DNA of 64,000 nucleotides. Origin: Rhizobium sullae. Its GTDB lineage: Bacteria > Pseudomonadota > Alphaproteobacteria > Rhizobiales > Rhizobiaceae. The stretch is taken from the NCBI RefSeq assembly GCF_025200715.1, contig NZ_CP104143.1:124001-188000 (forward strand), read 5' to 3'. Position numbers and translations under genes: made by a program. Positions within the stretch are counted from its first letter, which is position 1. The number at the start of each line of letters is the position of its first letter. Under the pieces are notes generated by a model that was not told the DNA's origin, did not search any database, and saw only the letters and a program-made list of their open reading frames with translations. Positions 43,562 through 52,489 of the stretch are shown here, in pieces.

Positions 43562-44488
43562 ATGCAGCAAAGCCAGTTTTCCTCAGGCGACGTCATCGCC
43601 GATCGCCGCGCCGATTATGCGAAGATGCTCGACGAGGGCGGTGAGGCGGATGCGGCCGCCGAACTGATGGAGCAGGCGCTGGAGCTGACGCCCGCCTGGG
43701 CCGCCGGCTGGTATCGCCTCGCGACCTACCGGGAGAGGGCCGGTAAGGTGGGATCCGCGATCGAAGCCTATCGGAAGACGCTGTTGCTCGATCCGGAGGA
43801 TATTTTCGGCGCAAGCCTCAAGCTTGCCCTGCTTGGCGACGCCGAAATGCCGGAGCAACCGCCGAGCCGCTATGTCGAGCGGCTTTTCGATGATTATGCC
43901 GCCCGTTTCGAAACCTCGCTCGTCGAAAAGCTGGATTATAGCGTTCCGCAGAAACTCGCAGCGCTCCTTGCCGCTACCGGCCGCAAATATTCGCTCGCCA
44001 TTGATCTCGGCTGCGGCACCGGCCTTCTCGGACCGGAGATCCGCGCCCGCGCCGGGCGGCTTGAAGGCTACGATCTCTCGCAAAAAATGCTCGCCAAGGC
44101 CGAGGAGAAGGCAGTCTACGATCACTTGGCCCAGGCCGACCTTTCTCTTGCGCCTGAAGCCTGCGGCGTCTTTGCCGATGGTGCAGAATACCGCGCTGAT
44201 CTGATTACGGCTGCCGATGTGCTCATGTATCTCGGCAATCTCGAAAGCGTTTTCGCGATCGTCGATCGCCTCGCCGCCGCCAGCGCAGATTTCGTCTTCT
44301 CGGTCGAAGACGCGGGCGAGGGCGACGGTTTCCACCTCGCGCCATCACTGCGCTATGCGCACACGGAAGCCCATGTTCGCGGTCTTTGCAGCCGCTATAC
44401 CCTTGAGGTTATAGAGACCATCAAAACCACGATTCGACAGGATGGCGGCAAACCGGTTGCCGGCATTCTGTTCCTTGCACGGCGATGA
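43562..44488 (+). CDS. TPR-containing class I methyltransferase
   Basis: 308 residues. Residues 10-95 contain tetratricopeptide-like helices (AAELMEQALELTPAWAAGWY and AYRKTLLLDPED). The SAM-binding domain starts near residue 145 with IDLGCGTGLLGPEI and continues with YDLSQKMLAKA. This TPR-methyltransferase arrangement is widespread in Rhizobiales; the target is unknown. The 216 bp after it to 44705 hold no gene I can see. Confidence 0.87.
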   Translation: MQQSQFSSGDVIADRRADYAKMLDEGGEADAAAELMEQALELTPAWAAGWYRLATYRERAGKVGSAIEAYRKTLLLDPEDIFGASLKLALLGDAEMPEQPPSRYVERLFDDYAARFETSLVEKLDYSVPQKLAALLAATGRKYSLAIDLGCGTGLLGPEIRARAGRLEGYDLSQKMLAKAEEKAVYDHLAQADLSLAPEACGVFADGAEYRADLITAADVLMYLGNLESVFAIVDRLAAASADFVFSVEDAGEGDGFHLAPSLRYAHTEAHVRGLCSRYTLEVIETIKTTIRQDGGKPVAGILFLARR

Positions 44489-44705
44489 TGCTTCATGCAC
44501 AAATCTTGCGATTTGAAAATAGGTCAGCATTACTTACATATTTTGCTTGCTCGCAACTGCGAAAAGCTTGATAATTCCCATCATAGCTGACCGGCGCCGC
44601 GGAAGAACAATCAGGAGCGCCTCAGTCTGTTCACCATAGACAATCCGTTGCGCGGGAAACGCTCTCCGGCGCGCTTGAATTCTTCTGCTGTTGGAGATTG
44701 CCGGC

Positions 44706-45341
44706 ATGGCTCAGCTCATCAATGCCCTCGGTTTCTGGAACACCAGCGCGACGCGCCATACGCCGCTCGAGGATGTGCAGGGCATATTCTCCGGCAGCCT
44801 CGTTTCCGCACTCGGCCTTTATGTGCTCGCCAGCGCCGGCCTTCTCACCGGCAGCACCGCCGGTATCGCCTTCCTGCTCTATTACGCTTTCGGCGTGAAT
44901 TTCGGCCTTGCCTTCTTCTTGCTCAACGTGCCGTTCTTTTATCTTTCCTGGAAGCGCCTCGGCATCGCCTTTACGATCAAGACCTTCGTCGCCATCGGCC
45001 TCACCTCGGCGCTTGCCGATGCGCAGTCGCGTTTCTTTGAGATTTCCAGCATCCATCCAGCCTGGGCAGCGCTTCTCGGCGGCCTACTGCTCGGCTTCGG
45101 CCTGCTTGCGCTCTATCGCCATCGCGCCAGCCTCGGCGGCGTCGGCATTCTCGGTATCTACATGCAGGAGCGTTTCGGCATCCGCGCCGGTCTTGTGCAG
45201 CTTTCCGTCGACATGTGCGTGCTTGCCGCCGCCTTCTTCGTCACGACGCCGCCGGTGGTTCTCTATTCCGTTCTCGGCGCGGTCGTCCTCAATCTCTTCC
45301 TGACCATCAACCACCGCGCGGATCGCTATATCGCGCTGTAG
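44706..45341 (+). CDS. YitT-family membrane protein, copy 1
   Basis: Integral membrane protein of 211 residues with about five to six helices. The conserved signature GLLTGSTAGIAFLLYYAFGV is followed by RLGIAFTIKTF, RHRASLGGVGIL and INHRADRYIAL. It lacks the C-terminal DUF2179 domain of larger YitT proteins. The ATG at 44706 follows GGAGATT; a TTG at 44691 in frame is less likely. A close paralogue lies 629 bp downstream. Function unknown. Confidence 0.9.
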   Translation: MAQLINALGFWNTSATRHTPLEDVQGIFSGSLVSALGLYVLASAGLLTGSTAGIAFLLYYAFGVNFGLAFFLLNVPFFYLSWKRLGIAFTIKTFVAIGLTSALADAQSRFFEISSIHPAWAALLGGLLLGFGLLALYRHRASLGGVGILGIYMQERFGIRAGLVQLSVDMCVLAAAFFVTTPPVVLYSVLGAVVLNLFLTINHRADRYIAL

Positions 45342-45439
45342 GTTCGCGAAGCGGCAGTTCAATCATAAACAAATCGTAACTTGCCTCCTCTCAGGCCGAG
45401 AGCGACACTCGCCTCGCGCCGGATAGATGAGGTGAAGAT

Positions 45440-45574
45440 ATGTCAGAGTTGGAAAAACTTATCAGACGCCGCATGAACGAGGAGTATGCTAAGGGCTCCT
45501 CCGCGGAAAAGATCGCCCAAGTCATCCGTGAACTTATCAATAACTTCGACGGATCAGGTGCCCGTCGCAGCTGA
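45440..45574 (+). CDS. Short protein of 44 residues
   Basis: ATG at 45440 with AGGTGA five bases upstream. The product is charged and predicted helical: MSELEKLIRRRMNEEYAKGS then SAEKIAQVIRELINNFDGSG. There is no signal peptide or membrane segment. Codon use matches the surroundings, and the ribosome-binding site is good, so it is probably real. Not recognised. It sits between the first YitT-like gene and an AhpD relic on the other strand. Confidence 0.6.
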   Translation: MSELEKLIRRRMNEEYAKGSSAEKIAQVIRELINNFDGSGARRS

Positions 45575-45653
45575 TCGACATTTTGCCGACCCGATTTCCA
45601 TCGGGTCGGTCGCTTCAAGCAATGCCTCAAACTTTTGCTGCGCGCAAAATTCC

Positions 45654-45926
45654 TCACGCAGCCTTCGCTGGCTGATCGATTGGGCGCTGGCTGCGGAAGC
45701 TGACGGCCAACCGGTTCCAGACGTTGATCGCGCCGATCACCACCGTGATCTTGGTGATTTCCTCTTCGCTGAAATGCGCCTTCAGGGCTTCGAAGACCGC
45801 ATCCGGTGCGCCGGTCTCCGCGATCCTCGTCACCGCATCGACCCAGCCGAGCAGGACACGTTCCTTTGCGTCGTAGACCGGCGATTCCTTCCAGGCGCAG
45901 ATAAACGAAATCCTGCTTGCCAAGGC
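45654..45926 (-). pseudogene. 5'-truncated AhpD-like (carboxymuconolactone decarboxylase) relic
   Basis: The reverse strand reads SRISFICAWKESPVYDAKER and FSEEEITKITVVIGAINVWN, then RLAVSFR, the C-terminal half of an AhpD-like peroxidase. The N-terminal half with the catalytic Cys pair (CxxC) is missing, and homology stops near 45920-45926. Immediately beyond, the second YitT-like gene and its ribosome-binding site begin. The remaining part has no frameshift, so truncation may be recent. It is probably not functional. Confidence 0.75.
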
Positions 45927-45969
45927 CGAAAGGCAAGATAGAACAACCGAAAATACCAAGGGGAAAACA

Positions 45970-46605
45970 ATGGCAGCAAAAGCCGCTTTTGCCGGACTTC
46001 TGAACTCGTCGCCGGACAGACACTCGCTTTTCGATGACACGCAGGGGCTTGTAGCGGGCAGCATGCTTGCCGTGCTCGGCGTCTCGCTTCTCTCCAGCGC
46101 CGGCCTTCTGGCAGGCGGCACCGCAGGCATGGCATTCCTGCTGCACTATGCGACAGGCTGGGGCTTCGGCCTCTGCTTCTTTGGTGTGAACCTGCCGTTT
46201 TATTATCTCGCCTTCCACCGCCTCGGCCCTGCCTTCACGATCAAGACCTTTATTGCGATCGCGCTCACTTCTGCACTGTCGGAGATCGCCCCGCGCTTCC
46301 TCGGCCTCTCGCATGTCGATCCGGTCGCCGGTGCGCTCTTCGGCGGTCTTGTCATCGGCGCCGGCATGCTGGCGCTTTTCCGCCATCGCGCAAGCCTCGG
46401 CGGCATCGGCATCCTGGCGCTTTACATCCAGGATCGCTTCGGTTGGCGTGCGGGCATCGTGCAGCTGGGTTTCGATGGCCTCATTCTGGCACTTTCCTTC
46501 TTTGTCGCCAGCCCCTTCATTATCGCCTGCTCGGTGCTCGGCGCCATGGTGCTGAACCTCACGCTCGCCATCAACCATCGCAAGGACCGCTATATCGCCA
46601 TGTGA
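45970..46605 (+). CDS. YitT-family membrane protein, copy 2
   Basis: 211 residues, the same length as copy 1, with matching blocks throughout: SAGLLAGGTAGMAFLLHYAT, RLGPAFTIKTF, RHRASLGGIGIL and INHRKDRYIAM. It is preceded by AAGGGGAAAA. The two copies differ enough (roughly half identical by eye) to be old duplicates. Its promoter region contains the AhpD relic end, so it probably arrived by duplication or insertion there. Function unknown. Confidence 0.9.
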   Translation: MAAKAAFAGLLNSSPDRHSLFDDTQGLVAGSMLAVLGVSLLSSAGLLAGGTAGMAFLLHYATGWGFGLCFFGVNLPFYYLAFHRLGPAFTIKTFIAIALTSALSEIAPRFLGLSHVDPVAGALFGGLVIGAGMLALFRHRASLGGIGILALYIQDRFGWRAGIVQLGFDGLILALSFFVASPFIIACSVLGAMVLNLTLAINHRKDRYIAM

Positions 46606-46652
46606 GGCGCGGCCGCTCTTCTCTTTCACGTCGGTTTCACTACCTTTGTCCC

Positions 46653-49163
46653 GTGGACCAGATCGATTCCGAAGCCCGCGCCGCCTTGCCCGCCCCCTTC
46701 ATCCGCTGGTTTGCGGAAAAGGGCTGGCGGCCCCGCGCCCATCAGCTGGAATTGCTGGCCCGCGCCGAAGCAGGCGAAAGCACGCTGCTGATCGCGCCGA
46801 CCGGCGCCGGAAAAACGCTCGCCGGTTTCCTGCCGGCGCTGACCGATCTCACGCGCCGCGGCAAACGCCTGTCGGGCTCCGCCTTTACGGGCATCCACAC
46901 GCTTTACGTCTCGCCGCTGAAGGCACTCGCTGTCGATATCGAACGCAACCTCATGAAGCCAGTCGGTGAGATGGGCCTGCCGGTCACCGTCGAGAACCGC
47001 ACCGGCGACACGCCGAACGCCAAGCGCCAGCGCCAGAGGCTCAATCCGCCCGATATCCTGCTGACGACGCCGGAGCAGGTGGCGCTGCTGCTCGCCAACA
47101 GGGAGGCGGAACGCTTCTTCAAAGATCTGAGATATGTCGTTTTCGACGAGCTGCATTCGCTCGTCACGTCGAAACGCGGCCATATGCTGTCCCTCGGCCT
47201 TGCCCGGCTGCGCCGCCTCGTGCCCGAGCTCAGGACCATTGGCCTCTCCGCCACCGTCGCCGAGCCCATGGACCTGCAGAAATGGCTGGTTGCGCAGGAG
47301 GAGGGCAGGGAACGGCACGCCGGCCTGGTGACCGTCGAAGGCGGCGCCAAGCCGGATATCTCGATCCTTACGACGGAGGAGCATATCCCCTGGTCCGGCC
47401 ATTCCGCCAGATACGCCGTCCCCGATGTCTACAGGCAGCTGACTGAGCACCAGACGACGCTGCTTTTCGTCAACACGCGATCGCAGGCCGAAATGCTCTT
47501 CCAGGAACTCTGGACGGTGAACGAAGAGAACCTGCCAATCGCGCTGCATCACGGCTCGCTCGATGTCGCGCAGCGCCGCAAGGTGGAGGCGGCCATGGCC
47601 GCCAACAGGCTGCGGGCTGTCGTTGCCACCTCGACGCTCGATCTCGGGATCGACTGGGGTGACGTCGACCTCGTCATCCATGTCGGCGCGCCGAAGGGCG
47701 CCTCGCGCCTTGCCCAGCGCATCGGCCGAGCAAATCACCGCATGGACGAGCCCTCCAAGGCGATCCTCGTTCCCGCCAACCGTTTCGAGGTCATGGAGTG
47801 CCAGGCAGCCCTCGACGCCAATTATATCGGAGCGCAGGACACTCCGCCCGTCGGCAAGGGCGCGCTCGATGCGCTCGCCCAGCACGTCCTCGGCATGGCC
47901 TGCGCCGAGCCTTTCGACATGCTGGAGCTGTACGGCGAGATTACCAGCGCCTCTCCCTATGCCGATCTCTCCTGGGAAACCTTCGAGCGGATCGTCGATT
48001 TCGTCGCGACCGGCGGCTATGCGCTGCGCACCTACGAGCGCTACGCCCGGATCCGCAAGACGAAGGACGGCCTCTGGCGCGTCTCCAATCCGCGTGTCGC
48101 CCAGCAGTACCGCTTGAATCTCGGCACGATCGTCGAAAGCCCGATGCTCAATATCCGGATGGTGAAGCGCGGCGAGACAGGCAAGATCGGCCGCGGCGGC
48201 GGCACCCTTGGAAAGGTCGAGGAATATTTCCTCGAACAGCTTTCACCGGGCGACACCTTCATCTTCTCCGGCAAGGTGCTCCGCTTCGAAGGCATCCGGG
48301 AAAACGAAGCGCTTGTCTCCCAGGCCTTCTCCTTCGATCCGAAAATCCCGTCCTATGCCGGCGGCAAGTTTCCGCTCTCGACCTATCTTGCCGATCAGGT
48401 GCGCTCCATGCTCGCCGATCCCGACCGTTGGCATCGCTTGCCGGATCAGGTGCGTGACTGGCTGTCGCTGCAGAAGGACAAGTCGATGCTCCCGAAGCGC
48501 GACGAGCTGCTGATCGAGACTTTTCCGCGCGGTAGCCGCGACTATATGGTCGCTTATCCATTCGAGGGCCGCCTCGCGCATCAGACGCTCGGCATGCTTC
48601 TCACCCGCCGCCTGGAGCGGGCCGGCGCCAAGCCGCTCGGCTTCGTCGCCACAGACTATTCGCTCGGCATCTGGGGACTGGAGGACATGGGCCTGATGAT
48701 CCGGAACGGCCGTCTCAGCCTTTCCGACCTCTTCGATGAGGACATGCTCGGCGACGATCTCGAAGCCTGGCTCGACGAATCCTTCCTGTTGAAGCGCACT
48801 TTCCGCAATTGCGCCGTGATTGCAGGCTTGATCGAGCGCCGCCACCCCGGCAAGGAAAAGACCGGAAGGCAGGTGACGGTGTCCGCCGATCTGATCTACG
48901 ACGTGTTGCGCAGCCACGAGCCGGACCACATTCTGCTGCAGGCGACGCGCCAGGACGCCGCGAGCGGCCTTTTGGATATTTCCCGGCTTGGCGATATGCT
49001 GAGACGAATCAAGGGTCACATCACGCATCGCGCGCTGGATCACATTTCCCCGCTCGCCGTACCGGTGATGCTGGAGATCGGCAAGGAGCCCGTTCATGGC
49101 GAGGCCCACGATGCGGTGCTCGCCGAAGCGGCCGGCGATCTGATCGCTGAAGCGCTGGCTTGA
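46653..49163 (+). CDS. Ligase-associated DEXH-box helicase (Lhr family)
   Basis: DNA helicase of about 836 residues from a GTG at 46653; longer upstream frame is shadow. The helicase core has Walker A (APTGAGKT), the DEXH box FDELHSL, motif III (GLSATV), and QRIGRANHRMD as motif VI. The C-terminal half is the Lhr-type core with a winged helix (about residues 430-800). This family (ligase-associated DNA damage response helicase) normally occurs with a ligase, an exonuclease and PdeM; here the downstream gene is PdeM only. Confidence 0.93.
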   Translation: MDQIDSEARAALPAPFIRWFAEKGWRPRAHQLELLARAEAGESTLLIAPTGAGKTLAGFLPALTDLTRRGKRLSGSAFTGIHTLYVSPLKALAVDIERNLMKPVGEMGLPVTVENRTGDTPNAKRQRQRLNPPDILLTTPEQVALLLANREAERFFKDLRYVVFDELHSLVTSKRGHMLSLGLARLRRLVPELRTIGLSATVAEPMDLQKWLVAQEEGRERHAGLVTVEGGAKPDISILTTEEHIPWSGHSARYAVPDVYRQLTEHQTTLLFVNTRSQAEMLFQELWTVNEENLPIALHHGSLDVAQRRKVEAAMAANRLRAVVATSTLDLGIDWGDVDLVIHVGAPKGASRLAQRIGRANHRMDEPSKAILVPANRFEVMECQAALDANYIGAQDTPPVGKGALDALAQHVLGMACAEPFDMLELYGEITSASPYADLSWETFERIVDFVATGGYALRTYERYARIRKTKDGLWRVSNPRVAQQYRLNLGTIVESPMLNIRMVKRGETGKIGRGGGTLGKVEEYFLEQLSPGDTFIFSGKVLRFEGIRENEALVSQAFSFDPKIPSYAGGKFPLSTYLADQVRSMLADPDRWHRLPDQVRDWLSLQKDKSMLPKRDELLIETFPRGSRDYMVAYPFEGRLAHQTLGMLLTRRLERAGAKPLGFVATDYSLGIWGLEDMGLMIRNGRLSLSDLFDEDMLGDDLEAWLDESFLLKRTFRNCAVIAGLIERRHPGKEKTGRQVTVSADLIYDVLRSHEPDHILLQATRQDAASGLLDISRLGDMLRRIKGHITHRALDHISPLAVPVMLEIGKEPVHGEAHDAVLAEAAGDLIAEALA

Positions 49164-49182
49164 TAACGCAGGATAGACGAGA

Positions 49183-49911
49183 ATGATGAACCGCCTGGCG
49201 CTTGCATGTGAATTGAACGGATTGGTCCCGATGCCCGGCGTCGAGACCTCTGTTCATGGCGTCGCGGCCGTCTGCGATCCGCTCGGCGCGCTCTATCTGC
49301 CGGATGCCCGCATCCTCGTGGTTTCCGACCTGCATCTCGAAAAGGGTGCGGCCTTCGCCCGCCGCGGCATGCTGCTTCCGCCCTACGACACGCTGGCGAC
49401 GCTCACCGTCCTCTCCGCCGTCATCGCCCGCTACAATCCGAAGCTCGTCGTCTCGCTCGGCGATAATTTTCACGACCGCGTCGGCTCGGCGCATCTGCCG
49501 GAAAACTCCCGCACCCTGATCGTCGACATGGCCCGCGGCCGCGAATGGATATGGATCAACGGCAATCACGACCCTGACGGCACGGTCGATCTGCCCGGCT
49601 CTTCCGTCGATGAGATGCATTACAGCAACCTGACCTTCCGTCATGAGCCAAGGGGCGGCCTGCAGCAAGGCGAAATCGCCGGCCACCTGCACCCCGCCGC
49701 CACCGTCCGCCGCCGGGAGAAAGCCGTTCGCCGCCCGTGCTTCGCTACCGACGGCGCCCGCCTCCTCATGCCCGCCTTCGGCGTCATGACCGGCGGATTG
49801 GACCTCGGCCACAAGGCGATGACGGGCCTGTTCGATGGGCCGTCCTTGGTCGCTCATCTGCTGGGGCGGGATCGGATTTATTCGGTAAGATACGGGAATT
49901 TGCGGGGGTAG
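49183..49911 (+). CDS. pdeM: PdeM-like ligase-associated DNA-repair metallophosphoesterase
   Basis: 242 residues of the calcineurin-like phosphoesterase fold. Metal ligands are clear: DLHLEKG (Asp-x-His), GDNFHD, NGNHDPD and GHLHP. It starts 19 bp after the helicase stop and is very likely co-transcribed. The family acts on 3' DNA ends in a damage response linked to ATP-dependent ligase genes. The ligase and exonuclease partners are not next to it in this window. Confidence 0.92.
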   Translation: MMNRLALACELNGLVPMPGVETSVHGVAAVCDPLGALYLPDARILVVSDLHLEKGAAFARRGMLLPPYDTLATLTVLSAVIARYNPKLVVSLGDNFHDRVGSAHLPENSRTLIVDMARGREWIWINGNHDPDGTVDLPGSSVDEMHYSNLTFRHEPRGGLQQGEIAGHLHPAATVRRREKAVRRPCFATDGARLLMPAFGVMTGGLDLGHKAMTGLFDGPSLVAHLLGRDRIYSVRYGNLRG

Positions 49912-49920
49912 CACCGGTTC

Positions 49921-50070
49921 TCTCTTCTCCCCAGCAGGGAGAAGATGTCCGTCAGGACAGATGAAGGAGCGAGGAAGGAGCGAGCGTCCGAGCGGAGAGC
50001 GAAGACGAGTTTGCCCTGCCGCCCCCCCATCCGACCCTTCAGGCCACCTTTTCCCCGCTGGGAAGAAGGA
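49921..50070. repeat. RIME-like intergenic palindromic repeat
   Basis: The gap between pdeM and the SLT gene contains CTTCTCCCCAGCAGGGAGAAG at 49924-49944 (8-bp perfect stem) and, about 105 bp on, CCTTTTCCCCGCTGGGAAG. The combination of CTTCTCCCC/GGGAGAAG palindromes with GAGCGAGGAAGGAGCGAGCG between them is the mosaic style of the Rhizobium-specific intergenic mosaic element. Copy number on the chromosome cannot be told from this window. Confidence 0.65.
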
Positions 50071-50076
50071 AAACCC

Positions 50077-50658
50077 TCAATCACACCCCTGCAACTGCTG
50101 CTGATAGGTCGCCGCCATGTTCGCAAATCTTCGCGCCGTCTTCTGCAACTGCGCATTCGAGCGCCAGTCGCCGCGTCTGTAGCCTGCCGGTCCCGAATAG
50201 TAAGCGATATAAAGGCTGTAGGCGTCGTTGAGCTGGATGCCCGTCGCCTGGCTGTTGCTGTAATGGTACCAGCCGATGAAGTCGATCGCGTCGGCAAAGT
50301 TGGTGCGCCGCGCAGCCCAATTGCCGGTCGCCGACTGATAGTGGTCCCAGGTGCCGTCGAGCGCCTGCGAATAACCGTAGGCAGTCGAAGGGCGCGTCCA
50401 GGGAATGAAGCCGAAAAGTTTCGTGCGCGGCGGACGGGCATTCGGCTGGAAGCCGGATTCCACATACATCGTCGCCATCAGGATCGGAACCGGCACGCCG
50501 TATTTCTTCTGGGCCCGCTCGGCCTCGCGCTGCCAATTGCTGAAGAAACCGTTCCGCTGGTCGAAGACGGCGCAGATGTCTCTGGTCTGGCTAGGTGCCG
50601 TAGCGCAGCCGGCTGCAAGCGCCAGAAGCACCAGGGCGAGAAGACTACGGGTACGCAA
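50077..50658 (-). CDS. Lytic transglycosylase-like (SLT) lipoprotein
   Basis: 193 residues. A signal peptide ends in lipobox AAGC (Cys18). The catalytic SLT-like fold shows the Glu in MATMYVESGFQP, then AYGYSQALDGTWDHYQ and AYSLYIAYYSGPAGYRRGDW. It probably cleaves peptidoglycan glycan strands at the outer membrane. It stands alone, with a RIME-like repeat on its 3' side. Confidence 0.92.
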   Translation of the reverse strand: MRTRSLLALVLLALAAGCATAPSQTRDICAVFDQRNGFFSNWQREAERAQKKYGVPVPILMATMYVESGFQPNARPPRTKLFGFIPWTRPSTAYGYSQALDGTWDHYQSATGNWAARRTNFADAIDFIGWYHYSNSQATGIQLNDAYSLYIAYYSGPAGYRRGDWRSNAQLQKTARRFANMAATYQQQLQGCD

Positions 50659-50779
50659 AACAGAACCTCTCGTTTCGAGAGATTACTAACTCGTAAATCT
50701 TAACACTCGGTTTTTAGTCAAAGGTGAACTTGCACATCGCGCCGAAGCTTGCCCCCGCCGCCGCAGGCGCTCGATCCGA

Positions 50780-51217
50780 TCACCGGTAGACCAGAACCGG
50801 GGTCTTCGAATGGGCGAGCACCTTCATCGTCACGCTGCCGACCATGAATGCGGTGAAGCCTTCGCGTCCGTGCGATGCCATGGCGATCAGGTCGCAGCCG
50901 CGTTGCGCGGCCGTATCGATGATCGCCTTCGCCGGTTCGTGGCTGGTCACCTGGGTCGTGTCGCAATCGACGCCATGCGTCCTGGCCCGGGCGCCGGCAT
51001 CCGCCAGGATCCGGTCTGCCGCTTCCTTGCTGTGACGGTCATAGTTTTCGCGCGTGGATTCGAGCTGATCGATATTCGTGGAAAAGATATGGAACGGTTC
51101 GACAACGGTCAGGACCGTTGCCTTGGCGGCGATCTCCTTCGCAAAGGCAAGAGCCTTTTCAAGCGCATCGGTGGAAAGCTGCGAACCCTCGGTCGGGATG
51201 AGAATGTGTTTGTGCAT
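50780..51217 (-). CDS. Universal stress protein (UspA family)
   Basis: 145 residues with the USP fold. The N-terminal strand is HILIPTEGSQLSTDALEKAL, and the ATP-binding tail is MASHGREGFTAFMVGSVTMK followed by VLAHSKTPVLVYR. The G-2x-G-9x-G(S/T) motif suggests an ATP-binding member. It is a lone gene, probably induced by stress or oxygen limitation; the promoter shows nothing clear. Confidence 0.93.
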   Translation of the reverse strand: MHKHILIPTEGSQLSTDALEKALAFAKEIAAKATVLTVVEPFHIFSTNIDQLESTRENYDRHSKEAADRILADAGARARTHGVDCDTTQVTSHEPAKAIIDTAAQRGCDLIAMASHGREGFTAFMVGSVTMKVLAHSKTPVLVYR

Positions 51218-51304
51218 AGACTGGTTCCTCCTTCAACGCTCACATGTTGACGGAGGAATCAGCCTAACACCTTGATCTGCATCAAACTGTCACGAATGCC
51301 GGCG

Positions 51305-51865
51305 TCACGCCGCCTTGACCGGCTCGTAACGCAGGATCACTCCGCCAGTCTTCAACGGCGTTGCCTCCAGCAGCTTCAGCGGCAGTTGTTCTTTCGTCGC
51401 CTTGAAATGCGGATTGCCGGCGCCGAGGATCACCGGCACCAGGCAGATGCGGATCTCGTCGACGAGACCGACCTTCAGCATCGAGTCGCAGAGTTCGGCG
51501 CTACCGAAGATGAAGATCGTCTTGCCGTCCTCCTTCTTGAGTTTTTGAAGCTCGGAAACCGGATCGCTGACAACGCGGGCATTGTTCCAGCCCGGCTCCG
51601 TCATCGTCCGCGACACCGCGATCTTCGGGATGCTGTTCATGTAGTCCTTGATCCTGCCGTCCTCTTCCGCCGTCTGCCAGTAGGCGGCCATGCCCTCGTA
51701 GGTCTTCCGGCCGAAGACGAGCAGGTCGCCTTCCTCACCCAATTGTTCGGAATATTTCTGCAGTTCTGGTCCCCAGGCCAGATTGTGGAAGTCGATATCC
51801 CACGGCTTCGTGCCTTCGAAGTAGCCGTCGAGCGTCATCAGATTCCAGATCACAAGCTTTCTCAT
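51305..51865 (-). CDS. Dihydrofolate reductase-like (RibD C-terminal) protein
   Basis: 186 residues from the ATG at 51865, which has GGAGG eight bases upstream; ATGs further up are too close or unsupported. The RibD_C/DHFR-like fold shows RKLVIWNLMTLDGYFEG at the start, GRKTYEGMAAYW, FIFGSAELCDSML and VPVILGAGNPHF. It probably binds NADPH and reduces a small substrate. It is divergent from an HxlR regulator, a common pairing that suggests the regulator controls it. Confidence 0.9.
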   Translation of the reverse strand: MRKLVIWNLMTLDGYFEGTKPWDIDFHNLAWGPELQKYSEQLGEEGDLLVFGRKTYEGMAAYWQTAEEDGRIKDYMNSIPKIAVSRTMTEPGWNNARVVSDPVSELQKLKKEDGKTIFIFGSAELCDSMLKVGLVDEIRICLVPVILGAGNPHFKATKEQLPLKLLEATPLKTGGVILRYEPVKAA

Positions 51866-51976
51866 GTCCATTTCCTCCATCCGCTTGTTTAGGCATATCA
51901 CAATCAAAACCAGTTGCAAATAGCAATCGGTTGAAAGCTAGATAAACTGATGGCAAAATGCAAGTGGTTTTTGGAG

Positions 51977-52489
51977 ATGAAAATGAACGACCTTCACCGC
52001 TCCGGCTGCCCGATCAATCTGACGCTGGAAATCCTCGGCGACCGTTGGAGTCTGATCGTCATCCGCGACATCATGTTCGGCAACCACCGTCATTTCCGCG
52101 AGCTGTTGCAGAATTCGGAGGAGGGCATAGCATCGAACATCCTTGCCGACCGGCTGCGCCGCCTCATGGACAAGGGCTTGCTGACCAGGGAAGACGACCC
52201 CACGCACAAGCAGAAGGCAATCTATAGCCTTACCGAAATGGCGATCGATCTCGTTCCGCTCTTCGCCCATATGGGCGCCTGGGGCCGCAAGCATCTGCCG
52301 GTGTCGGAAGAGCTTTCCATTCGTGCCGAACTACTGGAAAATGGCGGCCCGCAGCTTTGGGAAGATTTCATGAACGAATTGCGGGCAAAGCACCTCGGCA
52401 AAGAGTTGCCGCCCGGAACGCTCTCGGTGCTCGGCCGCCTGACCGAGGCCTATCTCGATGTCGTTGCGAAAAAGAAGAAGTCCGCCTGA
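51977..52489 (+). CDS. HxlR-family transcriptional regulator
   Basis: Winged-helix regulator of about 170 residues. The HxlR signature is a Cys near the start (RSGCPINLTLEILGDRWSLI) followed by FRELLQNSEEGIASNILADR. Candidate starts are 51950, 51977 and 51983; GGAG sits best for the last two. The conserved Cys near residue 11 may sense oxidants or electrophiles. It is divergent from the DHFR-like gene and probably controls it. Its stop abuts the convergent TIGR02186 gene. Confidence 0.9.
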   Translation: MKMNDLHRSGCPINLTLEILGDRWSLIVIRDIMFGNHRHFRELLQNSEEGIASNILADRLRRLMDKGLLTREDDPTHKQKAIYSLTEMAIDLVPLFAHMGAWGRKHLPVSEELSIRAELLENGGPQLWEDFMNELRAKHLGKELPPGTLSVLGRLTEAYLDVVAKKKKSA

